Shown in pieces: positions 52,305 to 62,500 of a stretch of 64,000 nucleotides of DNA; position 1 is the stretch's first letter; each line of letters starts with the position of its first letter. The notes under the pieces are model-generated. The model made no database searches. It saw only the letters and a program-made list of their open reading frames with translations, and was not told the origin of the DNA. The stretch covers positions 1 to 64,000 of the forward strand of contig JBMNJV010000002.1 of the NCBI GenBank assembly GCA_050951845.1, read 5' to 3'. This stretch comes from UBA5436 sp050951845 (GTDB taxonomy: Bacteria > Bacillota > Clostridia > Saccharofermentanales > DTU023). Position numbers and translations under genes: made by a program.

Positions 52305-53471
52305 ATGAATTCTTATCCAAATTTAGCAAAAATTCAAAAAGATAAAAAGAAATTCAAAATTCTGCCGATTCTGATCGCGATAATATTTCTGGCTTCACTG
52401 GTTACGGTTATCTTAACTGCGGTCAAAGTATATCGTCAGGCAAATCAATTGGTGCGAGTGCCATCCGATCCCTTTCCCGATGTGGCAGAAAATACTATGC
52501 CTGTCTATACGGAAACCAGCTTTAAGTCATTGGATAATCTGACTACATTATCCGGCTGGTATTTCTCACATCAGGCAGAACATTTCCGCGGCAATGTTAT
52601 TCTGGTACATCATAACCATGCTGATCGGGTTCAATTCGGCTTAGATACTGCTGATCTTTTTTCCGCTTTAATCCAATCCGGTTTCAATGTATTGGCTTTC
52701 GACCTCAGGCATTCCGGCAGATCGCAAGGTGAAATTTCCAGTTACGGCTTTTCGGAATATGAAGATGTCATTGCAGCCATGAATGCTATGCGCAACATTA
52801 ACGGCAAAACCGATTTTATTTTATTCGGTGTCGGTACCGGAACTGTTGCAAGTTTGTTGGCTTGGGATTATTTGCCGACTCAAGATACTGTTGAAAAAGA
52901 GATACCGGGCAATATCAGAGAACTGGAATTAACTCGTGATGATATTATAGGTTTTATTTTAGACACTCCCACTGCTTCAGCCAATGATTACATTTGTGCA
53001 GATTTACCGAACCAATCTTTTTATGACAAACATATTGCATGTCGTTTTGTACCCTCTGCCGTCAAAGCTACCTCCGGTTCAAATCGTAATGCCAATATGA
53101 TTGCGATTATTACCAAAATCCAATTACCGATCTTAATTACGCGTAATTTACCTGATACTAAACTGGAACCTGCAACAATTGACACATTGATTGATGAACG
53201 TTTGCGTTTACATCCCGATACGACCAAAGTTTTTGAAATTGCAGAACCCGGTCATTTGGAAGGTTTTAATTTGCAAAGTACGGAATACCTTGCAAACCTG
53301 AATCGTTTTCTGGATATTTGGTTTCCCGATCCGAAAAATATTATAATTCCCGCCGAAACTTCTGACGCTATACCTGCTGAAAATCCCGATCAAACTTCCG
53401 GTGAAACGGCAGGCAAATCACCGGCAGAGACTATTGAGGAAAATCCGGATGAAACCTCTGAGGATAATTAG
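52305..53471 (+). CDS. Membrane-anchored alpha/beta hydrolase-like protein without catalytic serine
   Basis: The 388-aa product has one membrane anchor (residues 19-40), then an alpha/beta hydrolase fold: VILVHHNHADRVQFG, LAFDLRHSGRSQG, and a final AEPGHLEGF with the catalytic-type histidine. At the nucleophile elbow the expected GxSxG is GVGTG (residues 175-179), with glycine 177 in place of serine. A polar tail (about 345-388) is rich in Pro, Glu, Ser and Thr. It may bind rather than cut a substrate. Start is ATG 52305 after GAGG; a GTG two codons before overlaps that site. It is divergent from tsaD. Confidence 0.75.
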   Translation: MNSYPNLAKIQKDKKKFKILPILIAIIFLASLVTVILTAVKVYRQANQLVRVPSDPFPDVAENTMPVYTETSFKSLDNLTTLSGWYFSHQAEHFRGNVILVHHNHADRVQFGLDTADLFSALIQSGFNVLAFDLRHSGRSQGEISSYGFSEYEDVIAAMNAMRNINGKTDFILFGVGTGTVASLLAWDYLPTQDTVEKEIPGNIRELELTRDDIIGFILDTPTASANDYICADLPNQSFYDKHIACRFVPSAVKATSGSNRNANMIAIITKIQLPILITRNLPDTKLEPATIDTLIDERLRLHPDTTKVFEIAEPGHLEGFNLQSTEYLANLNRFLDIWFPDPKNIIIPAETSDAIPAENPDQTSGETAGKSPAETIEENPDETSEDN

Positions 53472-53512
53472 ATAATTAAATATATCTTTTATGCTTAAAT
53501 TCCTGACAATAA

Positions 53513-54148
53513 TCAAGCATTGCCGGTTGAGCCGAAACCTCCTCCGCGATCAGTACCGATTGCTGTAACATCCTGAACAATTTCAAATTGCGGCAAACAG
53601 TATTTTGCAACAATCATCTGAGCAAACCTCTCACCTTTTTTTAACTTGATTGTGCCGAACGGATAACCGCTTTGATCAAGATAAACTGTAATCTCCGTTA
53701 ATTGTTTTTTCAGATCTGCAGAAACCATTTCACGCAAACTGATATTCGAGTTATTATTTGTAAAATAAGTCCACCCGTCAATCATTGTATATTCATTCAA
53801 ATGTTCGGCAATTTCCGGATTAAATAAAATTAAGTTAACGAGATCGGTAATTCTGAATGTATTTTGGGCAATAACTTTTATCTCATCTCGGTAATCCGAA
53901 TCGATTGTACCCGGACTATTCGGAATACGTAATGAGGTCCGTAAAGATAAGCCGCTGCGCGGTCGGATTTGTATTTCATAACCGATCGGAATTGCCGTCT
54001 TAATACCTGTAGCAATCAACTTGGTCTGTCCGGGCAAAATTACACAGTCTTCTGCGACGATCAAATCCCGGCCTGCAGCCCCTGAGGAACCGCTTTGCGG
54101 AATATTGGTTTCCGAGCTTGTTTCCAAATAAACTTTTACTTGTTCCAT
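53513..54148 (-). CDS. dut: dUTPase with internal insertion
   Basis: The 211-aa product has the five motifs of trimeric dUTPase in order: AGRDL (25-29), RPRSGLS (62-68), IDSDYRDEI (82-90), GERFAQMIV (172-180) and RGGGFGSTG (201-209). Standard enzymes are about 140-150 aa. The difference is an insert of about 65 residues between motifs 3 and 4 (98-166), partly helical and partly polar (IDGWTYFTNNNSNISLREMV). Motifs 1-5 are intact enough for activity. I choose the second of two near ATGs (54146-54148), seven bases after AGGA; the other is at 54154. Confidence 0.88.
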   Translation of the reverse strand: MEQVKVYLETSSETNIPQSGSSGAAGRDLIVAEDCVILPGQTKLIATGIKTAIPIGYEIQIRPRSGLSLRTSLRIPNSPGTIDSDYRDEIKVIAQNTFRITDLVNLILFNPEIAEHLNEYTMIDGWTYFTNNNSNISLREMVSADLKKQLTEITVYLDQSGYPFGTIKLKKGERFAQMIVAKYCLPQFEIVQDVTAIGTDRGGGFGSTGNA

Positions 54149-54176
54149 ATTCATTTCCTATCTTGCTGAACATATT

Positions 54177-54283
54177 CTATCGTTGATAATTTTCTATCTT
54201 TGATACTTTGCCTGTCTCTTATAATTTACCTGTCTTTGATAATTCTGCCAATTATTCTGAAATATGACTATCCTTGATAACTA
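54177..54283. repeat. Degenerate direct repeats of about 18 bp upstream of dut
   Basis: Copies of CTRTCYTTGATAATTT start at 54177, 54194, 54212, 54230 and 54268, with a more decayed unit at 54249. Steps are 17, 18, 18, 19 and 19 bases. The repeats fill the gap between dut and the U32 gene. They could be slipped duplications or binding sites in the dut promoter region. Confidence 0.6.
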
Positions 54284-54308
54284 CGGCAACCCTTCTTTTA
54301 GTTTTAAC

Positions 54309-56789
54309 TTATGTATAATTACAATTTAAATCAGAAATCCTTCTGCTGACTCTTTGCTTATTGAAGGCTGATAAATCGTGCCATTGCTGATTATCAAATG
54401 AGGTCGTGAAAATGTGACTGATACAACTAACCGGATAAGTGACTAAATGATGTTCCGTAAATGGTGCCTGATCAGTCTTCAGACGATAAGTCCGCGACAA
54501 ATATGCATCCGCATCGGTAATACATTTTTTACAATTATCAATGTTTTTTCCGACCGGACAATAATTTAAAAACATTTCCGGTATCAGATAATTATATGGT
54601 ATATAAATCCTGGCACATTCAACATCGGATAAATTTGTTAAAACTTGATTTAAACCGGAGTCATTCCATTCCGGACTGATACTGATTCCTGCCTCATTAT
54701 TGCGCATAATTAATTGCAAAGCTTTACTGTTGATTATATTTGCCTGTTCATTAACGTGCAGCAGTTTCGAAGTCTGATTATTCAGCTCATACAATTCCGG
54801 TTTGAGAATTGATAAACCGCTTGCACTAAAACCTACATTCAATTGATTTTCAAACAATAATAATAATTTCCTGAACAATTCATTTTGCTGAGCCTGCATA
54901 ATTTCCGGCAAACGAATTAAGATTTCCAATTCCGGATTTTGTTGTTGCATTTGTACGATTATTTTTTGCCCAAAAGATAAATTGCTTAAAAACAACAAGG
55001 ATATTTCAACTTGATCAACTGATCCTAAATTCAGTTGTTCCAATCTTTGTAAACTTTCCGGCAGTATGATACTCAATAAGGTCTTCGGCCCGGCATGTAT
55101 CGATGTTTTTGATTCTGTCTTTGTTTCCGAATCGGTGTTCTTTTTGATGTTTCTCAATAATTCCGGATCAGGTTTGAATTTTACTTGATTGTTCTGCAAC
55201 GTCCGTGCAATCTCTGTCTGAAGTAATTCGATAGTTTCCCTTCTGATCTGATTGATCGAGGAAACTCTGAGCGCAGGCAAATCGTTGTTTGATGAATCGG
55301 AACGTGAAATATAATTAATCTGTCCGACTTGAAAAATTGTTTGACCGGTTTTACGCAGCTGTTTTGACCAACGCTCTTGCGGTAGACTTTGATCTAATAA
55401 ATCATAATCTGATAAACTATATTTTCTTGCAACAGAAACATCTTGCCTGCCTATTTCAGTTGATGCTTTAACGATAAAATAGTCAGCAAATATTGTTATT
55501 TGATAATCCAAATTCAATTTATACGAGCTATGATCAGCCAATTGATTTTCCAATTCATAATTGCGTAACAGAAAAACCTCATCACCGGAACGCATTAATC
55601 GGATTTTTTGCGGATGAAAACCTTTGATCTGCCATTGATTTTTCTTTTCCTCAACTACACCGACCGGTGCCGTCGCAATTTGTTTATTCTCCAGGCGAAC
55701 GGCTATTTGATCTTTCGGTGACAAGCTGTGAAAAAACTGAGCCGACTTTTGTACGGTAATACTCCCCTGATTGGGAGCAGTTCGGACAATTTGACCTAAA
55801 GCAATACCATGGCTGCCGACAAAATCGCCGGTCGTATGCTGCCGTGCATCACCCGAACAAAAAGATCTTTTAGTGAAAGCTCCGCCGCGGTTAAACACTT
55901 GCAAAAGCCTCTGTTCTTGTTCCCCGGCAAATTCCGCAAATTGCACCGGATCCTGATGTTCGGCCCAGAAATCAACCGCTTGACGATATGCCGCTGTTGT
56001 CGCTCTGACATAAGCAGCATCTTTCATGCGACCCTCTATTTTCAAGGAATCAACTTTTAATTCGGAAAAAATCGGAATCTGAGTAATTAATGACTGATCT
56101 TTAGCACTTAACAATGCACCTTGTTCTAGCAAATTCTCTTGTTTTCCGCTGCGGGAATAAAGTTGATAAGCCAAACGACAAGCTTGAGCGCAAGCTCCCC
56201 GATTTGCACTTCTGCCACCTTGGGCAAAACTCATCTGACAGCGACCGGAAACAGCCATACAGACAGCACCGTGAACAAAAAACTCCGTTGATAAACCTAA
56301 TTCTTGTGCCTGCTTGGTCCAAAGTCTAAGTTGCGCTGACGAAGTTTCGCGAGGCAATACAACTCTGTTATATCCGAGCTTTGCTGCTGCAGCAATATCC
56401 AAGTCTGAATGAATATTCATTTGAGTTGATGCATGAAGCTCAAGAGGCGGACAGAGTTCACTGAATAATTGCAACCAGTATAAATCTTGAGTAATAATTG
56501 CATCGACTCCGGCAGTTACACATAAGTCCAGATATGATCCGGCGTGTACCAATTCATCTTCATACAAAATCGTATTGAGTGTAACATAACAACGAACGCC
56601 CTGGCGATGCAAGTCGTCAACCAGGGTTGCCAGGACTTGCGGTTCAATATTGGTTGCAGCCTGTCTGGCAGAAAAATTTTGCAAACCGAAATATACTGCA
56701 TCAGCACCTGCCTCTGCAGCAAAATAAGCTCGCTCGGCATCACCTGCCGGAGCTAAAACTTCAGGTTTAAAGATATGTGATTTATTCAT
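54309..56789 (-). CDS. U32 family peptidase-like protein (large, RlhA type)
   Basis: The 826-aa product starts at ATG 56787-56789, which overlaps the zapA stop. Residues 1-300 are a U32 TIM-barrel domain (KPEVLAPAGDAERAYFAAEA, LHASTQMNIHS, EFFVHGAVCMAVSGRCQMSF) with the cysteine cluster of family members that bind iron-sulfur (SGRCQMSFA..GACAQACRLAY). The middle and C-terminal parts match the larger versions, related to RNA-hydroxylation proteins such as RlhA and TrhP. A late CPVGKNIDNCKKCI may be an extra metal site. Its action on 23S rRNA or tRNA is inferred. It is last in the 3D-rsmA-zapA-U32 unit. Confidence 0.85.
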   Translation of the reverse strand: MNKSHIFKPEVLAPAGDAERAYFAAEAGADAVYFGLQNFSARQAATNIEPQVLATLVDDLHRQGVRCYVTLNTILYEDELVHAGSYLDLCVTAGVDAIITQDLYWLQLFSELCPPLELHASTQMNIHSDLDIAAAAKLGYNRVVLPRETSSAQLRLWTKQAQELGLSTEFFVHGAVCMAVSGRCQMSFAQGGRSANRGACAQACRLAYQLYSRSGKQENLLEQGALLSAKDQSLITQIPIFSELKVDSLKIEGRMKDAAYVRATTAAYRQAVDFWAEHQDPVQFAEFAGEQEQRLLQVFNRGGAFTKRSFCSGDARQHTTGDFVGSHGIALGQIVRTAPNQGSITVQKSAQFFHSLSPKDQIAVRLENKQIATAPVGVVEEKKNQWQIKGFHPQKIRLMRSGDEVFLLRNYELENQLADHSSYKLNLDYQITIFADYFIVKASTEIGRQDVSVARKYSLSDYDLLDQSLPQERWSKQLRKTGQTIFQVGQINYISRSDSSNNDLPALRVSSINQIRRETIELLQTEIARTLQNNQVKFKPDPELLRNIKKNTDSETKTESKTSIHAGPKTLLSIILPESLQRLEQLNLGSVDQVEISLLFLSNLSFGQKIIVQMQQQNPELEILIRLPEIMQAQQNELFRKLLLLFENQLNVGFSASGLSILKPELYELNNQTSKLLHVNEQANIINSKALQLIMRNNEAGISISPEWNDSGLNQVLTNLSDVECARIYIPYNYLIPEMFLNYCPVGKNIDNCKKCITDADAYLSRTYRLKTDQAPFTEHHLVTYPVSCISHIFTTSFDNQQWHDLSAFNKQRVSRRISDLNCNYT

Positions 56790-57276
56790 CAGCGGAACCG
56801 GCCTGAATTTCGGCAAAACTTGTTTGTAATTTGTCCAGCGGTCTTTGCTCAGGTTTAACTCCGTCAAGCTTATAGCCGGATTTTTCCGCATAAGAAATTT
56901 GATTCAGTTCATCAATACGCTCTTCATAAACTTCGCATAAGTTTTTATAGTACAGCAATTCTTTTTTGAGTTCCCAGCAGGTTTCGCGCAAGTTAAGGAC
57001 AGCAGCATTCAACTGATTGTTTTTTTCATAATATTCTTCAGCATTTTCCGCTAATTTCGAATTATTAAGTTCATCTTTGGCTTTTTTGTCCAAGGCGTTA
57101 ACTAAAGCTAAAATCGCAATATTTGTAGTACTGAGTTCAGGATTTTTTTCGCGAATTTCACTGATCAAACGATCTGCTTCCTGTGCAATATCTTCAATAT
57201 ATTGGGAATTTTCCTCAGCAGATAAATGATAAGTCATTTGACCGATCTTGACTGCCACAGTTTTTTTCTGTTTCAC
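56782..57276 (-). CDS. zapA: Cell division protein ZapA
   Basis: The 164-aa product has the ZapA N-terminal domain (VAVKIGQMTYHLSAEENSQY, IEDIAQEADRLISEIREKNP) and a long coiled-coil (about 65-140). ZapA binds and bundles FtsZ. The tail (KLQTSFAEIQAGSADE) is longer than usual. It follows rsmA by 11 bases and overlaps U32 by eight, a stable order in many clostridia. Confidence 0.85.
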   Translation of the reverse strand: MKQKKTVAVKIGQMTYHLSAEENSQYIEDIAQEADRLISEIREKNPELSTTNIAILALVNALDKKAKDELNNSKLAENAEEYYEKNNQLNAAVLNLRETCWELKKELLYYKNLCEVYEERIDELNQISYAEKSGYKLDGVKPEQRPLDKLQTSFAEIQAGSADE

Positions 57277-57287
57277 TTCCGCCTCCC

Positions 57288-58157
57288 TTAAACTTTATCT
57301 TTATAGTTTGCCACATACTGATATAATTGCCAAAATTTTTTTGCGCTGATTTGTTCAGGACGAAAATTCAAATTAACAATATTCAATTGTTCGATTTCTG
57401 CTAAATTCCGGACGGAGAGTTTTGGTCTTAAACAGTTTTTTAAATTATTACGGATTGTCTTTCTGCGTTGAGCAAAACATTGCTGTAAAAACTGCTTAAA
57501 TTCCAACAAATCGATTTTTTCACAATTTGGAAAAAAGACCGAATCAGGATCTCTGGTAATTTTAATGACTTGTGAAGTGATTCCCGGTTGCGGATAAAAA
57601 CAGGATGGGGCAACTTTAATCCGCTCAGTTATTTTGCCGTATAATTGAATCAGAATAGCGGTCGGACCGTAACGACTGTCATCAGGACCCAGGCTGATTC
57701 TTTCAACTGCTTCTTTCTGTAACATCAGAGTCATACTCGTTGCATTAGGAACTTCAGTCATTAATTTTTCAATAATATCGGTCGATATATAATACGGTAA
57801 ATTCGCAATAACCTGAAAATCAGACTCTTCAGCATAGAGAGCACGTAAATCAGCTTTCAGTATGTCTTGCCGATAAAGCAGCAGATTCGCTTTATCTCGC
57901 AGGCGGTACTCCAATACCGAGATCATTTTTTTGTCAATTTCATAAGCTGAAACCTGAGCTGCCAGCTCAAGCAGAGCAGCAGTCAAAGCCCCTAATCCGG
58001 GACCGATTTCCAAAACATGACTCTGCTTTGAAACATCACTGATTCCAACAATTCTCTCAACAACAGATTGAGAAATTAAAAAATTCTGCCCCAGCGATTG
58101 CCGGGGCAAAACATTAAATTCATTCAGGATTTTTTTAGTAGCAGATAAATCTAACAT
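57288..58157 (-). CDS. rsmA: 16S rRNA dimethyladenosine transferase
   Basis: RsmA (KsgA) dimethylates two adjacent adenines near the 3' end of 16S rRNA. The 289-aa product has LGQNFLISQSVVERIV, the SAM motif VLEIGPGLGALTAALL, the catalytic NLPYYIST, and the C-terminal RRKTIRNNL region. ATG 58155-58157 overlaps the TGA of the 3D-protein gene (TGATG). Confidence 0.96.
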   Translation of the reverse strand: MLDLSATKKILNEFNVLPRQSLGQNFLISQSVVERIVGISDVSKQSHVLEIGPGLGALTAALLELAAQVSAYEIDKKMISVLEYRLRDKANLLLYRQDILKADLRALYAEESDFQVIANLPYYISTDIIEKLMTEVPNATSMTLMLQKEAVERISLGPDDSRYGPTAILIQLYGKITERIKVAPSCFYPQPGITSQVIKITRDPDSVFFPNCEKIDLLEFKQFLQQCFAQRRKTIRNNLKNCLRPKLSVRNLAEIEQLNIVNLNFRPEQISAKKFWQLYQYVANYKDKV

Positions 58158-59389
58158 CAATCGGTTGCTAAAATATATACTCTGCCGGTTGTTCTTCCGG
58201 GATCAATCCCTGCAGCCAATTCACCGTCATAATAGCAAACATCAAGCCAGCTGGAATCAACTGCTCCCATGCCGTTATAGTCGGCAACTACGACTAATCC
58301 GTACCCCTCTATAAAAAGAACTGTTCCGAAAGGATATCCGCCAAACTGGGGAAAAACCGTAGCCGCCAGACCACGTGTAGTCGCTAAACCGCTGGCTGTC
58401 TTATTAGGAATATTTGTACCGGAACATTCCAGGCCGTCGTAGCCGGTTATCGTACTGTAATTTGTACCTGTATAGGCAAATGTGTAACCGTCAACTGTAA
58501 TTGTTCCGTCACCGTTGTCGCTGAAACTGTTATAAGATGCCTTGCCGTTGGCTTTAATCAAGCCGGCAATCAAACTATGATTTGTCGCTGCAGCTGAAAC
58601 CGAGCCGGGACTGACAAATCGGATGCTTTGACCTGCCGGCGCAACAGGCGCTTCGGTCGGCGCTTCAGTCGGAGCTTCAGTCGGCGCTTCGGTTGGCGCT
58701 TCAGTCAGAGCTTCAGTCGGTGCCTCGGTCGGAGCTTCGGTCGGTGCCTCGGTCGGAGCTTCAGTAGGTGCTTCAGTCGGTGCTTCAGTTTGAACGATCG
58801 CTTCAGTCGGAGCTTCGGTCGGAGCTTCGGTCGGGACCTCGGTTTGAACGATCGCTTCGGTCGGTGCTTCAGTCGGAACTTCAGTCTGAACGATCGTTTC
58901 GGTCCATATTTCATCCGATATTTCAGCAGCAATCTCAGGTTCAATCCATTCTTCATCATATGATTCAACCATAATCGGTTGCTCTGTTACATCTGTATTA
59001 TCTTCTGCAGTTTGACCCGGATCAACTGTTTCCTCATTACGGTCGACAATTAAATCCGTACCGGACTCATCTTTTTTGTTTTCGGATTCCCCCGCTATGT
59101 CGCTACTATCAGCAGTGCTGCTTTCCGAAATCTCAGACAGCCCGTTTAGCGAACGGTTAAAATTATCAGCATATAAATCACTCAAAGAATCCAACTTGAT
59201 TGAATCGGGATTCGGCATCTCCTTGAGATCCGAATCAGCAACTGAATGATCATAATTTGTTTTATCTGCGGGTAAGAAGGCCGTTGATTTTATTTGATTG
59301 TCAGAACGGAAAAAATACACAGAAACAACCGTCAGCACTAAAGCTAACGTAACTGCTCCCAATATCCGTTCCAATTTGTTTTTCAACAT
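58157..59389 (-). CDS. Membrane-anchored 3D domain protein with EAPT repeats
   Basis: The 410-aa product has a signal anchor (residues 9-27), a 100-residue acidic linker, then about 80 residues of repeats of the type TEAPTEAP, and a C-terminal 3D domain (about 280-410). That domain shows the barrel pattern FGTVLFIEGYGLVVVADYNG and aspartates in LDVCYYDGE, as in lytic transglycosylase-related 3D proteins of Bacillota. The repeat-rich linker would span the cell wall. A wall-cleaving role is inferred. GGAG lies five bases before the ATG. It heads the operon with rsmA, zapA and U32. Confidence 0.8.
   Translation of the reverse strand: MLKNKLERILGAVTLALVLTVVSVYFFRSDNQIKSTAFLPADKTNYDHSVADSDLKEMPNPDSIKLDSLSDLYADNFNRSLNGLSEISESSTADSSDIAGESENKKDESGTDLIVDRNEETVDPGQTAEDNTDVTEQPIMVESYDEEWIEPEIAAEISDEIWTETIVQTEVPTEAPTEAIVQTEVPTEAPTEAPTEAIVQTEAPTEAPTEAPTEAPTEAPTEAPTEALTEAPTEAPTEAPTEAPTEAPVAPAGQSIRFVSPGSVSAAATNHSLIAGLIKANGKASYNSFSDNGDGTITVDGYTFAYTGTNYSTITGYDGLECSGTNIPNKTASGLATTRGLAATVFPQFGGYPFGTVLFIEGYGLVVVADYNGMGAVDSSWLDVCYYDGELAAGIDPGRTTGRVYILATD
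58647..58905. repeat. 12-bp tandem repeat region encoding EAPT
   Basis: Units of about 12 bases (GCTTCAGTCGGT and variants) run through the linker of the 3D protein. They are broken three times by a longer unit coding for IVQTE. All length changes in units keep the frame, so copy number can vary between strains. Confidence 0.9.
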
Positions 59390-59563
59390 ATTTACTCCTA
59401 CGTTTACCGTTAAAAATAATCATAAAATATGAAATAATAATTAAATTATATTTACTTATTTTGGAGTCGGTCAACAAAAAGCCTTCGTTGCAAGGATTTT
59501 CAATACAAAACACAATAAATTTAATAAATTATTAAACTTTTTGCACAAATACTCTAAAACACT

Positions 59564-62500
59564 TTATATGCTCTTATCTTTAAGTTTCCGCACAAAACGC
59601 TCGAAAAATTCTGAATCCCGGTTTTGCGGCCGATTGATTATTTGAGAACCGGTGAATTCGGGATGAGTAAGCCTGCCCAATATTTTGCCTTCCGGACAAG
59701 TCAGAGAATCAATAAATTCTTGATTTTCCGTTTTGAATTTAGTCAGAATTAAATTATGTTCGATACAGAAATCCCATAACCCCGGTGGCATATCCAAATG
59801 CCAATAATCTGCAATAACCGGAGATAGAAATGCAGTGTTTTCTTCAGGATACCAATTACCGGTATTGCTGACCACTTCCAGCTCAACCATTCTATTGTTT
59901 CCGAAATATTCTTGATAGGCGGCAAAATAAGCCTGTTTATCGCCCCATTCTCTATATCTGCCGTAGGGAAGCAAACCGCAGGCAACTAAAGCCTGAAAAC
60001 CGTTACCGATACCCAATATTTTCCCATTTCTGGCTAATAATTCATTGATCGATTTTTTTACCGGATCTTGCTCCAAAATCAAGCTGAGAAATTTTGCCAC
60101 ACCGTCAGGTTGATCCTTCAGATCATAACCTCCCGGCAGCACTATGGCATCCGCATCATTAATCTTTTCAGCAAAATTTCGGATTGATTTCTTAGTCGCT
60201 TCTTCCAAACCGGAACAAAAAATAAAACATTCCGCTTCCGCACCGGCAGCCATTAAAACTTGTTGCAAAAGTCTGACACCGACTGAAGATTCAAATTCAG
60301 GAATCAAAACTTTCGGTACAGGCATCTTTTTTCGTGATTTTTTCCGCGATGATTGCTCCTGTCCAAGTGCAGATTGCATATCAGAATTATTACCACCTGC
60401 CTGAATTTCTGCCTCTTCACCCGGTAAAAACGCACATGGTTTTTCCGCCGGATAGATAGCAGAAAGTCCGGTTTCGGATAAAGAGTATAATTCTGCCAAA
60501 TCCAGGCTTATATTACGCCGTTTAATTATTCCTGTTGCCGTTGTCTTTCCCAGATAAGTCAAGCTTATTTTTCGGCGTAAGATCTCTGCATTGTCCTGAT
60601 CGGTAAAAACAATCAGTCTGCCGTAATTATCTTGCAGCAGATCCTGATTCAATAATTTGGCATCAAATTCAAAGCCCAGACCTTCCCCAAAGCAAGCTTT
60701 CGTTATTTCAGTGGTAATATCCTGTTCACTGAATAAAACATGTTTGATCCTGTCTTGATTGATTAAACTATAAAGCAGAGACAATACAGATTTCATTTTA
60801 GTTTTGCTGATTTTCTCTTGAGGATTATTGATTGAATCTACCAGATAAGCTTGTAAATCCGGTTCTGATAAAGTTGCAGTTGTAAATTTTTTCTTATTCT
60901 TAGTGTTTAAGCTAAAACCGATTATCAGCGGTAAATTTTTACGGGCATTACTTTTTGCATTTTTTACCGATTCGGCAGTATTTTCAGATACGGATTTTTG
61001 CACAGAGTTAACTGCAGTGTCAGATCTTAAACCGGATTCAATTGTATTATCATCAGACGCAAGAAATTCGGTTTGCAGTTTAATTAACGGCAAATCAAAA
61101 TCCTTTTGAGCCTGATAAGCTCCCAGCAACGCACTGTAATAATTACCCCAGTCTTGATCTTGCTGCGGTTCGCGCATCCCGATCAAAAGCCTGAGAGTCA
61201 CAGTCTTCGGATTGCCGCCCAGAGTGATATTTTTGAGATAAGAATTCAATACTGCCTGATAAGCTCCATGATACGGGCTTTGACTGATTATTTCCGGATA
61301 ATAGCAATGAGTAATCAATAAATACAATTCAGTTACTTTCGACTTGCTCCGATCAACTTTATTGCTTGTACTTTGACTATCAATCGGGTAATAATCCGGG
61401 TCAATTCGGGTAATCATACCCGATTCGGGAGAACTTGCAAATTTGCCGCCTAATTGAGCCAAAATATTATTGCCTCCGAGATAAGCAGCAAAATTATTTA
61501 TCAATCCTCTTTGAACAGCAACATTCGGGCTTTTGATCTTATCTTTCATATTTTTTGCAAAAGAAGATTTTTTTGCATCTTTATTTTCCAATATGCCTAA
61601 TTCTATCTTGGGATTTACGTTCAGTGTTCGCTGCGAAAAATCAAATATCATTTTCGGCAAATCAATGATTGTTTGTCCCCGGAAATTAACAATGATCCTG
61701 TCATCCGAATTTATCTTGCCGATTACCGTAGCTTCCAGATCATTAGCCTGAGCAGTACTGATAAATTTGTGACGATGCTCAACTCCGACTATCGCCAAGA
61801 CTCGATCATCCGTTTTGGAAAAAGCTATATCCATCCCGGAAAGACCGCCCTGAGCTAACGGCATCACATCTAAATTCAACATAATGCCTTGATCCAGTTT
61901 GGCTGCAGCCGGAACTAAGCCATCCTGATCCGGAACCGATGTTTGTTTCAACATGGTTTGCGTTTGCGGATCAAGCAGGAATCTTTGCAATAGTTTATTA
62001 CGCTCGGCATCCGAGCCTGTATTGTTTTCCGGCAAATCCGTGCGTGAACCGAGAATAATCACAAGATCACCCGGTATCAGTCTTTGCCGATCAGCTGATT
62101 CCGGAGATTTATATGTTAAAAGACCGGCAATTTCATATCCTTGCGCGGTAAATTGATCGGAATAATATTCTTTTACATAGCTTAGCGATAAATCGGACTT
62201 TTTCGTATAAAGCGATACCTGTTTTGTTTGTTCACGCAGAACATTGATCCGTTTTATATTTTTCAAAATTTCAGTTTGTTGTTTCTGCGATATTCTTGAT
62301 GATTTTACCGGGATTTTTAGAGTAGAACGGGTTGTCAAGCGCATTGCCTTGATCGGTTTTTCTCCTTTAACCATACTTGCTTTAATCAATCCGGCAAACG
62401 TACCCGGATCTCCGATTTCAGTCCTATCGGTAAGGGTACCGATTTGTAAAGTAAAATTCCAATTTAAAGAATCAGGATCATCGGCGTTTACAATTTGTTC

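Noticed and set aside
58628..58974. Arginine/serine-rich frames on both strands across the EAPT repeats, and a CRISPR-like look of the repeats
   Set aside because: They are other-frame readings of 12-bp coding repeats. There are no unique spacers and no cas genes, so this is not a CRISPR array.
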